This document shows positions 22,350-33,300 of a stretch of DNA of 64,000 nucleotides, piece by piece. The notes beneath the pieces are model-generated. The model saw nothing but the letters and a program-made list of their open reading frames with translations, had not been told where the DNA came from and did no database searches. The stretch covers positions 62,001-126,000 of the forward strand of contig JANVAS020000203.1 of NCBI GenBank assembly GCA_027563935.2, in the 5' to 3' direction. Numbering within the stretch: position 1 is the stretch's first letter; each line of letters begins with the position of its first letter. The DNA is from Costus lasius. Lineage: Eukaryota; Streptophyta; Magnoliopsida; Zingiberales; Costaceae. The position numbers and the translations under genes were made by a program.

Positions 22350-25318
22350 TGTAACATCCCGTTATCTAAACCCCAAACAAGCAACACAATTCATGAAAGA
22401 AACAGGATGTTATCATACAAGATCGATACATATGCTAGGTAAAACCCCGTTCAGGAAACCCGATCTGAAAATTTCCATAAATCCATACATACAAATTCAC
22501 AAAACACAAATCTCATAAATCACATAAAGGTACCTGCCACCACGCAATCCTTGCACTAGACATATGCAAGGCAACAGTTATATCAAATCCGATGGCATAA
22601 ATACAATTCGATTCGAAATTCAAAGCAAAGCCACAAAGTCGATTTTATAAACTCATACCAAACACCGAAACCAGGCTAAAGCCCGCGGTGACACAAAAAT
22701 CAAAATCATTTAACTACCACAATCTGGCATCACAAGTTCACATAGTCTCATGATTCACATAGTTCATATCATTCATATAGTTTGGCCACAACCGGCCCCA
22801 AATAATTAAACACAAAAGTCTACTGGCATATCACGATATTCATACAAATTGCTAACTGGAAATGCGCCCCTGCTCTGCACCTGAAAATAAGGAGGGGTGA
22901 GCTACACAGCCCAGTGAGTGGATAGTCTATATCGACCATCCATAACATACACTCAAAAATATAGGCAGATTATTTTTAAAATCTTTAACAGAACATTATG
23001 TCGGCATATAACAAGATTAAATACAGAAGTCATATAAACAGTCAGATGTACCCACCAACATATAACAAACTCATGTTCACAAACTCAGGTTCTAGAGTTA
23101 TACTCTAAACCAACTAAACACATCCATACTTAATTAACCTAGTTGTCCAGCATATTCAGTAGTGACCAATATGGTCTAACCCGGCTTTGGCCTAAGCACT
23201 GGGAGCTGCAAAATCTCGTGCAACACATAAACATGGACAGTGAGTAGAATCAAGAGGTGGCCCCCGCCAGGTCACGACGTGGCACTTTGCTCTATCACCC
23301 CATAAACACATCGATGGATTGTGTGTAGATTCAAGAGGTGGCCCCCGCCAGATCATGACGTGGCACTTTGCTCTACGACACCCCATATCACAAAAAGAGA
23401 GTGATGACATCAAGAGGTGGCCCCTGTCCGACCAAGACATGGCACTTTGCGTCAAAACCCGTTCTCCCAAAAGGTTCCTACTGGACAACAAACACATCTT
23501 ATACCATATTTCACAAAGGTGGACTCCTAAGTGTCAACTAGACTCTAGGATAGTCATCACAGAAATCATATCGGGCAGGCTGAACATCAACCCCCATCAC
23601 AATAATCATAATAGGCAGGCTGAACATCAACCCCCTCACATATCAAATACAGGGCTGAAATTCAAACCCTTAACATATCACATACGGACTATCCCCTTTG
23701 AGTACACAGTTACACTTAGCCTTAGTCCTAACCATCACATAGCACATAATATCCGAATTCACATAACCACATAATTTTCATAAGTCACATAACCACATAA
23801 TATTCCAAATTCACATAACCCGTTACATAACACATATTATTCCAAATTCACATCACCTATCACATAACACATATTATTCCAAAAATCTCATAACATATCA
23901 CATAATATTTCATATTCAAATAGTGTAGTCCTTAGATTTCATGCTAATTAGTTCAGTCAAAACTTGCTATGTTATCACTCAAATTTCTCAAACAATTTCT
24001 CAACATAGCCCTAAGTATATAACCATATACTTATAAAATCAACTTAAAATTTTCAAACAATTTCTCAAACAATTTCTCAAACAACTACCACATACATGTT
24101 AACTAAAAACATCAAATTCGGCTTCCATACATATTATCAAGATTTCGGTTTAACTACAATTAACAAGGTTTCGGTTTTCATACATGCTACAAAAATCATT
24201 GATTTAATGTTACCAAAATTGATTTCGGTTTAACTATAATTAACAAGAATTTCATACTCAAAATTCAATGATTTAATGCTACCAAAATTCCTATAAAAAT
24301 ACCTTAAATTTCATACAAATTTTCGGTTAAATAATCATCATATAATCACCTTTGTAAAATTCGGTTTTCATGATATAATCAACTTTACAAAATTTGGTTT
24401 TCATCATATAATCAACTTTACAAAATTCGGTTTTCATCATGGTGAAGTCTTAAATTTCGGTTTTAGCATGGTAAGATTTCCAACAAGCAAATATATCATC
24501 TAACACATCAATTAGCACAAACAAATAGATAGAAATCGATTAGATACCCCACTCACCTCTTAACCGTGAATACCAAGGTGAAAACTCTCCAAAAACAATT
24601 CGTCTAAGGCTTGAAGTTCTACCAAGAATCGCCACCAAAGGAAGGAAACACCTCCAACACCAAAGACTCCAAGAGAGAAGGAAGATGAAGAAGAAGATCG
24701 CCCAAGGTTTCAAGAATCGCCAACTCTTCAAGCCGCCACCTTAATTTTTCTCCAAGCTAAAAAAAACGCCAAAATCTCCACCCTAGCCGATATTACCACT
24801 TAAACTTTGGGTTTTTAAATTTTAAACCCATTAATCAATTAATTCAAATAGGGTTTAACCCATTTAACTAATAATTTCGAATTTTAAATCTAATATCCAT
24901 CTAATTTAAGTGTAACCCAATAACCCATGGTTTAAGTGAAAATCCAATATGAATTTAAATTAACATCCAATTAATTAATTCACTTAAGCGCAAATCCAAT
25001 AAGGATTTAATTAATATCCAATAAGGTCTAATTAATTACTTACAATTTACAACCCATAAATCCTAATTAATTTATCATGAACAACCAATAATAATTTATC
25101 ATAAATTAACAGCCAATAATCAAACAAATAATCTCTAATTAATTTACAATAAATTAACAACCAAATAGACTCAAATCAAATAATTACAATTAAACAATCA
25201 ATAAGCCAGTTAATTAGCATCCAATAATTTTACTTAAATCATAATAAAATATCACAGCTAATGATTTTATTTAAATCCAAATAATGCTTACCAGGACTTA
25301 AGATCCTTGGATCTTACA
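22350..25318 (-). repeat. Gypsy-2 5' LTR
   Basis: 2969 bp, the same length as its partner and differing at about three positions seen by eye (for example ACCCCGTTC versus ACCCCATTC). It would hold the promoter for the minus-strand transcript. The three-unit ACGT array is at 23231-23454. No gene content. Confidence 0.93.
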
Positions 25319-25323
25319 ATTGG

Positions 25324-25742
25324 CGCTGATGAAATCTTCCAAATGGATCCAAGTTATCCAATAACTTGATCATAAGGCTTCTGATTAAAGCAACGTCAAG
25401 AGTCTATTGCGTGTGACCCCGTAGGATCCATATGACGATGGCAATGATGTAAACATCATAAGTTGTGACGGGTATCGAGCAACACATCACTACTACCCAT
25501 GTCATAGGACTTAAGTCATTATGGCAACAACTCCTAACAAGCAACGAGGATTCCCATTGTATTATAGATCCCTTTGCCTAAGCTGATATCCTGCCATTGG
25601 ATTAATCTCAAGTTTATTATCCAATGCATTGGTCATGACTCAACAAGTGTGGCCACACTTTCCTGTCATGCACCAATAAGGTGGGGCGCCCCGAGTGGAT
25701 ATCATGCTTCCAATAAGGAAGGGGCAAATCCTACTATTGGTC
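25324..25742 (-). repeat. Copia-B2 5' LTR, part 2 of 3
   Basis: Resumes directly after the ATTGG duplication with CGCTGATGAAATCTTCC, matching the Copia-B1 LTR from about 58397. It ends at TGGTC (25738-25742), where Copia-A2 is inserted. Confidence 0.88.
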
Positions 25743-26751
25743 TGTTGGGGTATGCCCTTAAGGCTAATGTTTGAGGCCTTTGGGATTGTAACAGTATCAT
25801 GTAATAAACTTTTGTGTTTATAAAGGCATGGTTATTGTTCAGGTTGTTACCTTGTCTGCAGTAATAAGTGTACTACTGAATAATGTCTCAAAGCTGTTCA
25901 GCTAGGCTGACATGTTATAAAGTCCTTAGTCGAGATATCTTGGTGAACTTGAGACAGCCTTGATATGCTTGAGACTAATATGTGTTCTAATCTTATAGGA
26001 TGCTTCGAGCATGGAATAAGATGTAGACTCATGGGTACATTGGATGTACTGGACAGACCCTACTGGGATATTCCATTGCTTGTCACAATGTGAATAATCC
26101 TTGTTTGCATCAAGTGGCACATGTCCTTTGACTTGAGATCACTTGTATTTCTAAATGATGAATGTCATTATTTTGAGGTAGTTCAATATCATTTGAAAGA
26201 TAATGGTTATAGACTATCTTGGATAATGATCATGAGTCAGGTTCGGATACTAGTGATAGATAAAGGATTGCCGTCTCCTTGTGGAAGGAGTGTGGTGTTC
26301 TAAAGGGGCCCCCCCTTATATGAGATGATTGAGAAAGTGTATGGCCATACCCAGATGACTATGTTCATCTGATCTAATCATGCTCATCATATTGGAGCTA
26401 CAAGTTTGACACACTTGTCCAATAAGAACATCCAGTGGCAAAGGAAACATGTATGCCTTGTGAAATGATTCACACTTGTGCTGTGGTTTGGGTGAAGTCT
26501 TGGAAGACTCTTTCCTTTATATCGGGAGACAGTGATGTGTTGCTAGATACCCCTCACTGATTGTGATAACGTGAGTTATCGTTACCGACATTTAAAGGAA
26601 ACCCTTAGGGTCGCACAATTTGATGATATGGCTTACTTAAGTCAGATCGTGTGGACTGAATTGTTTTAGTTCAGTTAAAAGGAGATTAGACTCTGATTGT
26701 AAGTGAGATCTGGTCTGATCATGTTTGATTGATTAGGGCTTCAGATCGGTA
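25743..26751 (+). repeat. Copia-A2 5' LTR, left part
   Basis: Starts TGTTGGGGTATGCCC and matches 42350-43357 of the 3' LTR. It holds a TATA-like TTTATAAAGG ~75 bases in, and the GATAAC-GTGA-GTTATC palindrome at 26565-26580. It breaks at CGGTA, the duplicated target of Copia-A1. Confidence 0.93.
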
Positions 26752-28451
26752 TGTTGGGGTATGCCCTTAAGGCTAATGTTTGAGGCCTTGGGATTATAAA
26801 CTGTATCATGTAATAAACTCTTGTGTTTATAAAGGCATGGTTGTTATTCAGATTGTTACCTTGTTTGCTGTAATAAGTGTACTTCTGAATAATGTCTCAA
26901 AGCTGTTCAGCTAGGCTGACAGGCTATAAGTCCTTAGTCGAGATATCTTGGTGAACTGAGACAGCCTTGATATGATTGAGACTAATATGAGTGCTAATCT
27001 TATAGGATGCTTCGAGCATGGAATAAGATGTAGACTCATAGGTACATTGGATGTACTGGACAGACCCTACTGGGATATTCCATTGCTTGTCACGATGTGA
27101 ATGATCCCTGTAAGCAGCAAGTGGCACATGTCCTCTGACTTGAGATCACTTGTGTTTCTAAATGATGATTGTCATTGTCTTGAGGTAGTTCAATATCATT
27201 TGAAACATAATGATTATAGACTATCTTGGATGGTGAGCTTGAGTCAGGTTAGGGCACTTGTGATAGATAAAGGATTGCCGTCTCCTTGTTCAAGGAGTGT
27301 GATGTTCTAAGGGGCCCCCCTATATGAGATGATTGAGATAGTGTATGGCCATACCCAGATGACTATGTTCATCTGATCTAATCATGCTCATCGTATTGGA
27401 GTTACAAGCTTGACCCGCTTGTCCAATAAGAACATCCAGTGGCAAAGGATACATGTATGCCTTGTGAGTTTGATTCACACTTGTGCTATGGTTTGGGAGT
27501 AGTCTTGGAAGACTCTTTCCTTTATATCGGGAGACAGTGATGTGTTGCTAGATACCCCTCACTGATCGTGATAACGTAAGTTATCGTTACCGACATTTAG
27601 AGGAAACCCTCAGGGTCGCACAATTTGGTGATATGGCTTACTTGAGTCAGATCGTATGGACTGAATTCTTTGAGTTCAGATTAGAGGGATTTAATCTCTG
27701 ATTGTAAGTGAGATCTGGTCTGATCATGTTTGATTGATTAGGACTTGAGATCGGTAAGCTTCGATCGAGAGAGATGATGCTAGATCGAAGAGATCAGGGG
27801 CATCAGGAGATGAATGGTTAGATCATGAGCCTTGGGGTTCGATTTGGTCTAGACCAAGTGGCTTGAGCTATTTCGGTTTGGTTTGAAGAACCAAAGTCGA
27901 TTTGACGTTATTGGATTGAACCGGTTCACAAAGGTGAACGCTTGGTTCAATGTCAATAGGCGTTTTAGGGTTGGCTTAAACGCATGGCTTGATTGTCTTC
28001 CATTTATGGTAAGTAATCAAACCGGTTTTTGCTCCAACGCCAAAAACGCATATGCGTTTTGCTCTTTGCTTCAACGCCTAGCTCTTTGGTTGGGCGATTG
28101 GAAAAAGAGAGGAGCTTTTGCAAGAGGAGCTCTCGGCCAAGAGGGAATCATCTCATCACCCCCTTTCCATTCGACAAAAGAAAAGCTTGGGTGTCTTGCT
28201 AGCACAAGGGACCGCAAGGAGTAAGCATCTTCATCTTGTGTGTGAACTTGTGGAGGAGATCTAATTTGTTCTCTTCATCCAAGCCGACTTCCAAGCATAT
28301 GGCGTTTGTATGAATTTCCCTCTCAATCTATTCAATCGGTTATAGTTGAACATATGGCATGCAAATGATCTTAAACCCTTGCTTCCGCTAGCATATTTTT
28401 CATTAGCGCCATGACTAGGGTTTTTGCCCCCCATTTTAAGGGGTTTCTTCA
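26752..28451 (+). repeat. Copia-A1 5' LTR
   Basis: TG...CA bounded, 1700 bp. A TATA-like TTTATAAAGG is at 26826-26835 and the GATAAC-GTAA-GTTATC palindrome at 27570-27585. The end carries a C-run/G-run fold (CCCCCC...AAGGGG) just before the primer site. The open frame 27883-28224 lies within the LTR and has no recognisable product. Confidence 0.95.
27570..27585. promoter_or_regulatory. Conserved 16-base palindrome in Copia-A LTRs
   Basis: GATAAC-GTAA-GTTATC is followed by CGTTACCGACAT. The same site is at 26565-26580, 35037-35052 and 43171-43186, with GTRA in the centre. It contains GATAA and GTTA cores like those bound by plant GATA/MYB-type factors. The regulatory role is a guess from the motif. 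Confidence 0.4.
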
Positions 28452-28453
28452 AT

Positions 28454-28465
28454 TGGTATCAGAGC
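28454..28465 (+). other. Copia-A1 primer-binding site
   Basis: TGGTATCAGAGC two bases after the LTR end at 28451; initiator Met-tRNA complement. Confidence 0.92.
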
Positions 28466-29775
28466 GTGGCTCTATGCATGCTATTATGTTTGCTGATGTG
28501 ATCCATACATGTTGCGCTTACTTGATGATTTTGCGCTTACTTGATGATTTGGTTACATGAACTTTGCGCTTGTGTCATGGTAACATGAAGTTTGCGCTTG
28601 TATCATGGTTACCTAAAGTTTGCGCTCCCCCTTGAAGGGGACCCCCTAAAGTTTGCGCTCCCCCTTGAAGGGGACCCCCTTAGATCTAAGGGTTATCAAC
28701 ATAAATGAAGCATGTTGTTTGATTGTTTGCGCTTGATCTATATGTTTTATAAAACTTACATCTTGCGCGGCTGATTAGATCTAAGGTGCTCCTACCATAA
28801 ATCCTTAGATGGGTTGATGGGGTTGAAAGCATCTTCTAGGTTAGATCCAACTAGTCTGATCAGACCATCTGACAGCCTAGATGGGTTGACTAGATAGCAC
28901 CTGTGCGCAAGCACGAGGTGGCTATAGGTCGACTGCATCCAAGGCGTGTAGCGAGGTCTGGTTGAGACAACTTCTGAACACACTTGAGTTAGGCCCGGGG
29001 TCACACCCGCTTGCCAAAACTCATGATGGTGGTTCAGCCCTTGGCGCATGCATGGTTGACCATTAGGTCAACTCGGGTCAGTTAGGACTCGGTGCATGCA
29101 AGGGGAAAGGATCTAACTAGATGGATGAGTGGATCCCCATCAATGGACCATTGTAAGGTTATAGGGCTCATAAGGAAATTAAAATTGATGCCATGGGTTT
29201 TTTCAAAATTTTAATTTCATGAATGGATCACATGTTGATTGATGCCTATGCTTGTTTATTTAATCTTATGTGGGTTGCCCTAATGTGTGCTGTGCTGGGG
29301 CCTGCGTGCCTGGTAAATTATAAGTTAATATTATTGTGATCTGCGAATCACTTTTTCATTAATTTATTGTATAATTGACCTGCGAGTCAAAGCTTGTCTA
29401 GATAGATCAAATTGTGTTTGATTAGACAAGAGCACAAAGGCACACATCTAAGAGGGGCATTCACCTGGTGGTGCACCTAAGGTGCTCTTGGCGCTAGGGC
29501 ACTGGGTTGGACCAGATGAGATGCAATGGAGCTCAAGTGAAGACTTAAGTAAAATTAAGGTCTTACTAGGGTTCATGGGCTTTTTACCACATAAGATCAT
29601 GCTTTCTATTTATTATTTAAATAATTAGAATTGCATGTTTATGTTTATCTTCTGCTATAGCCATAGAATATGCCTGATAGTAAGAAGATAAAAAGACCGT
29701 TAAAATCCAACGCTAATATATCAAGCTCGTAAGCCTTCTGACGCGAAACCTCACCGTTCTGACTATCGTTGGAGC

Positions 29776-29801
29776 CGTGTTGAACCCACTCAGTGGGCAC
29801 G
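29776..29801 (+). other. Leader hairpin, 5' member, Copia-A1
   Basis: Outer stem CGTG/CACG, bulge TTGAA, inner stem CCCAC/GTGGG, loop TCA. The A2 equivalent at 37905-37930 has bulge TTGTA. Confidence 0.7.
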
Positions 29802-29983
29802 TCCATCTATCTTCAGACGGTGCTGGATTACACCTGCGTGTTACAGAGCAGGGATTTATCCCTTCTCGTTGCTCAGCATAGCACGTGGTGGTCCAGGGAG
29901 TAGGTCAGGTCTGCTTGACCATGTAGTCTACATATGTGGCGCATATGGTAGCACATGGAGGCAGCCATCTGTGGGATCAGAGA

Positions 29984-30011
29984 CTGTGTTGTACCAACTC
30001 AGTTGGCACAG
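29984..30011 (+). other. Leader hairpin, 3' member, Copia-A1
   Basis: Outer stem CTGTG/CACAG, bulge TTGTA, inner stem CCAAC/GTTGG, loop TCA. The same architecture as the hairpin 208 bases upstream but with paired changes in both stems. Repeated in A2 at 38113-38140. Confidence 0.7.
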
Positions 30012-30313
30012 TCTGCTGGATTGCCCAGATGAAGGGGAATCGCACGGGTTGGCGATTGGCTGGGACAGCCTACCAGAAATTAGTGCTTGTCATCTCTGTG
30101 CATCTTATCTCGCCTGAGCGGGACGCGGAGACCAAGTATGAAATCTGGATCCCATCTCACTAAAAGAGTGTTACTCTTTCGGACTGTTTACTGGATTTTT
30201 CAGTCAGACAAAATAGTGAGAAAAGAATCTTTCTTAAGTCCTGGATTGATTCTGAACATTGATACTAACCTTGCTGTTCTTGCTTGTTGTAGATTCCTGC
30301 AGCAACGAACACC

Positions 30314-33300
30314 ATGAGCTTCAATGTGCGATCCCTACTGGAAAGGGAGAAGTTTGCTGGGCCGAACTTCTCTGACTGGTTTGGACACCTTAAGATCGTT
30401 CTTAAGGCAGAGAGGAAACTGTATGTCCTCGAGACGGCGATACCGCCGCAGCCCGCTCCGAACGCCGCAAGGGCGGTTCGGGATGCCTACGAAAAGCACG
30501 TCAATGATAGCATTGATGTCGCTTGCCTGATGCTAGCGTCTATGACGCCACCGCTGCAGCGTCAGCATGAGGATATGTCGGCTATAGAGATTATAGCGAA
30601 CCTCAAGATGCTGTATGCTGCACAGGCGAGGACTGAGCGCTATAATCTGACGAAGCTCTTCTTTCAGAGCAAACTGGCTGAAGGGAGCCCAGTGGGAGCT
30701 CACGTGCTCAAGATGATTGGGCACAAGGAGGCTCTAGAGAAACTGGGGCATACCATCAACCAGGAGCTTGCTGTGGATATTATTCTGCAGTCTCTCCCGC
30801 CTTCTTTCGATGCGTTCATCATTAACTTTAATATGAACAAAATCGATTGTACGCCGGCAGAGCTGCTGAATATGCTCTTGACTACTGAGGAAACTCTGAA
30901 GGGTAAGCCTTCAACCTCTGTCTTGATGGTTCCTTCTAGGAACAAGAAGAAGGGGAAGAAGGGCAGGGCCCCTGTCAAGAATTACAGCAAGGCTCTGAAA
31001 CAGAAGGTGAAGCGGTCGAAGGATAACAGGTGTTTCCACTGTGGCCAGCTGGGTCACTGGAAAAAGGACTGCAAAGCGCTCCAAGGAGATAAGAGGGGAA
31101 GCATTGCTTCTGGCTCAGTTATATACGTGACGGAAGTCATGGTTTCATCTTCTTCTATATCATGGGTGTTGGACACTGCATGTGGAGTTCACATTTGTTC
31201 AAATGTGCAGGAACTCAAGAGAAGAAGGCAGGTGGGACAGCATGAGGTAGACCTACGAGTTGGAAACGGGGCACGGGTTGCTGCTGTTGCTGTAGGAGAC
31301 TATTTCATTTCTTTACCATCTGGCATTGTATTGGAATTAAACAATTGTTATTTTGTACCCAGTATTACCAAGAATATTATCTCTATTCCTGCTCTTGTCA
31401 GGAAAGGATTTGCCTTTGAATGCAAGATTTCAAAGTGTGTTTTAACTTATGATAATATTGTGTATGCGACTGGTTCAATTAACAATGGGTTATTCATGTT
31501 GGACATGGAACATTCTATACAAAACATTGATAACAAGAAAGCCAAGTATGCTGATCACAGCACCTTGCTATGGCATAGTCGTTTAGGCCATATTAACAAG
31601 AAACGCATTAAGCGGTTGCATGATCATGGACTGCTGGGATCATTCTCCTGTGAGGAGATTGATACATGCAAAGCTTGTTTGATGGGTAAAATGACGAAGT
31701 CACCTTTTCCTCATAAAGGTCAAAGGGCTTCAGGTTTACTTGACCTTATACACAGTGATGTGTGTGGGCCATTTAGTAAACATGCCAGAGGTGGCTATCA
31801 GTACTTCATTACCTTTACTGATGATTTCAGTAGGTATGGGTATGTCTATTTAATGAGACATAAAAGTGAATCTTTTGACAAGTTCAAAGAGTTCAAAAAT
31901 GAAGTACAAAATCAGTTAGGCCGAAATATCAAGGCACTTCGTTCTGATCGAGGTGGAGAATACCTAAGTCATACGTTTACTGACTATCTGAAGGAGTGTG
32001 GGATTATCTCACAGCTCACTCCGCCAGGAACACCGCAGTGGAATGGTGTGTCCGAGAGGAGAAATAGAACGTTACTTGATATGGTTCGTTCTATGATGAG
32101 TCAGGCTACTCTACCGTACTCCTTTTGGGGTTTTGCACTGGAAACAGCTGCAAAAGTACTAAACCGAGTGCCATCCAAGGCAGTTTCAAAGACGCCATAT
32201 GAATTATGGTATGGGAAACAGCCTAGCTTGACATTTATCAGGATCTGGGGTTGCGAGGCTTATGTCAAAAAGCTCGCCTCTGGGAAACTAGAGAGCAGAT
32301 CTGACAAATGCATCTTTGTCGGTTACCCTAAGGAAACTAAGGGTTATTATTTCTTCGATCCCAAGGAGAACAAGGTATTTGTTGCTCGGACGGCCATATT
32401 TCTTGAGAAGGAATTTCTTCTGCAAGAGGCCAGTGGGAGAGAAATAAAGCTGGATGAGATTCCAGAAGAAGGACAAAGTAGTCAAGCACAGATGGATGAG
32501 CCTGAGCCGGTAGATCAGGTTATTGAACAACCTGAGGCTCAAATATCACGGGAACCGCGAAGATCGGGAAGGATCCGTCGACAGCCTGAGCGCTATGACG
32601 GAGTCTACATCATTGATAATGATGAACCCCTCACTTATGCGGATGCGGTCAGTGGACCGGAGTCAGCTAGATGGCTTGAAGCTATGCGAGCCGAAATGGA
32701 CTCCATGTCAGATAACCAAGTCTGGGATTTGGTTGATCCGCCTCCGGGAGTAATCCCTATAGGCTGTAAATGGATCTTCAAGAAGAAGATTGACATGGAT
32801 GGTAACGTGGTTACCTATAAAGGCAGGCTAGTTGCGAAAGGTTTCAAACAAATCTACGGGATAGATTATGATGAAACTTTCTCACCTGTAGCCATGTTTA
32901 AGTCTATTCGGATTCTTTTCGCGATAGCTGCATATTATGATTATGAGATCTGGCAGATGGATGTGAAGACAGCTTTCCTTAATGGAAATCTGGATGAGGA
33001 TGTGTTTATGACACAACCTGAGGGTTTCACTAATCCAGCAGATCGGCATAAAATATGCAAGTTAAAGAAGTCCATTTATGGACTGAAACAAGCATCTAGG
33101 AGCTGGAATATTCGTTTTGATGAATCAATCTCTGAGTTTGGTTTCATCAAGAACGAAGATGACCCGTGTGTTTATAAGAGGTTTAGTGGGAGCGTAATTA
33201 CATTCCTAATCCTCTACGTCGATGATATCTTGATCATTGGAAATGATATTCCTGAACTGCATGCTGTTAAAGCATGGTTAGGAAAATATTTCCAGATGAA

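Larger units (their letters stand above)
15534..25318 (-). mobile_element. Complete Gypsy-2 retrotransposon (Tekay/Del-like)
   Basis: Two LTRs of 2969 bp each (15534-18502 and 22350-25318) enclose a polypurine tract, pol, gag and primer site in minus-strand order. The target duplication ATTGG is present at 15529-15533 and 25319-25323, and removing the element rejoins the Copia-B2 LTR precisely. By eye the LTRs differ at about three positions, so the insertion is recent. Its gag-pol is nevertheless defective (frameshift near 20500, integrase deletion near 19430), so either it moved using proteins made elsewhere or it was damaged after insertion. Confidence 0.95.
28466..30313 (+). other. Copia-A1 5' leader
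   Basis: About 1.85 kb without a supported gene. It contains two copies of a CTCCCCCTTGAAGGGGACC fold (near 28625-28680), the two bulged hairpins (29776-29801 and 29984-30011) and a pyrimidine-rich TTGCTTGTTGTAG ending ~22 bases before the gag ATG that resembles a 3' splice site. The same layout recurs in A2. Confidence 0.75.

Noticed and set aside
27883..28224. 113-codon frame, present twice
   Set aside because: Lies wholly inside the Copia-A1 LTRs (27883 and 35350), low-complexity composition, no homology recognised.
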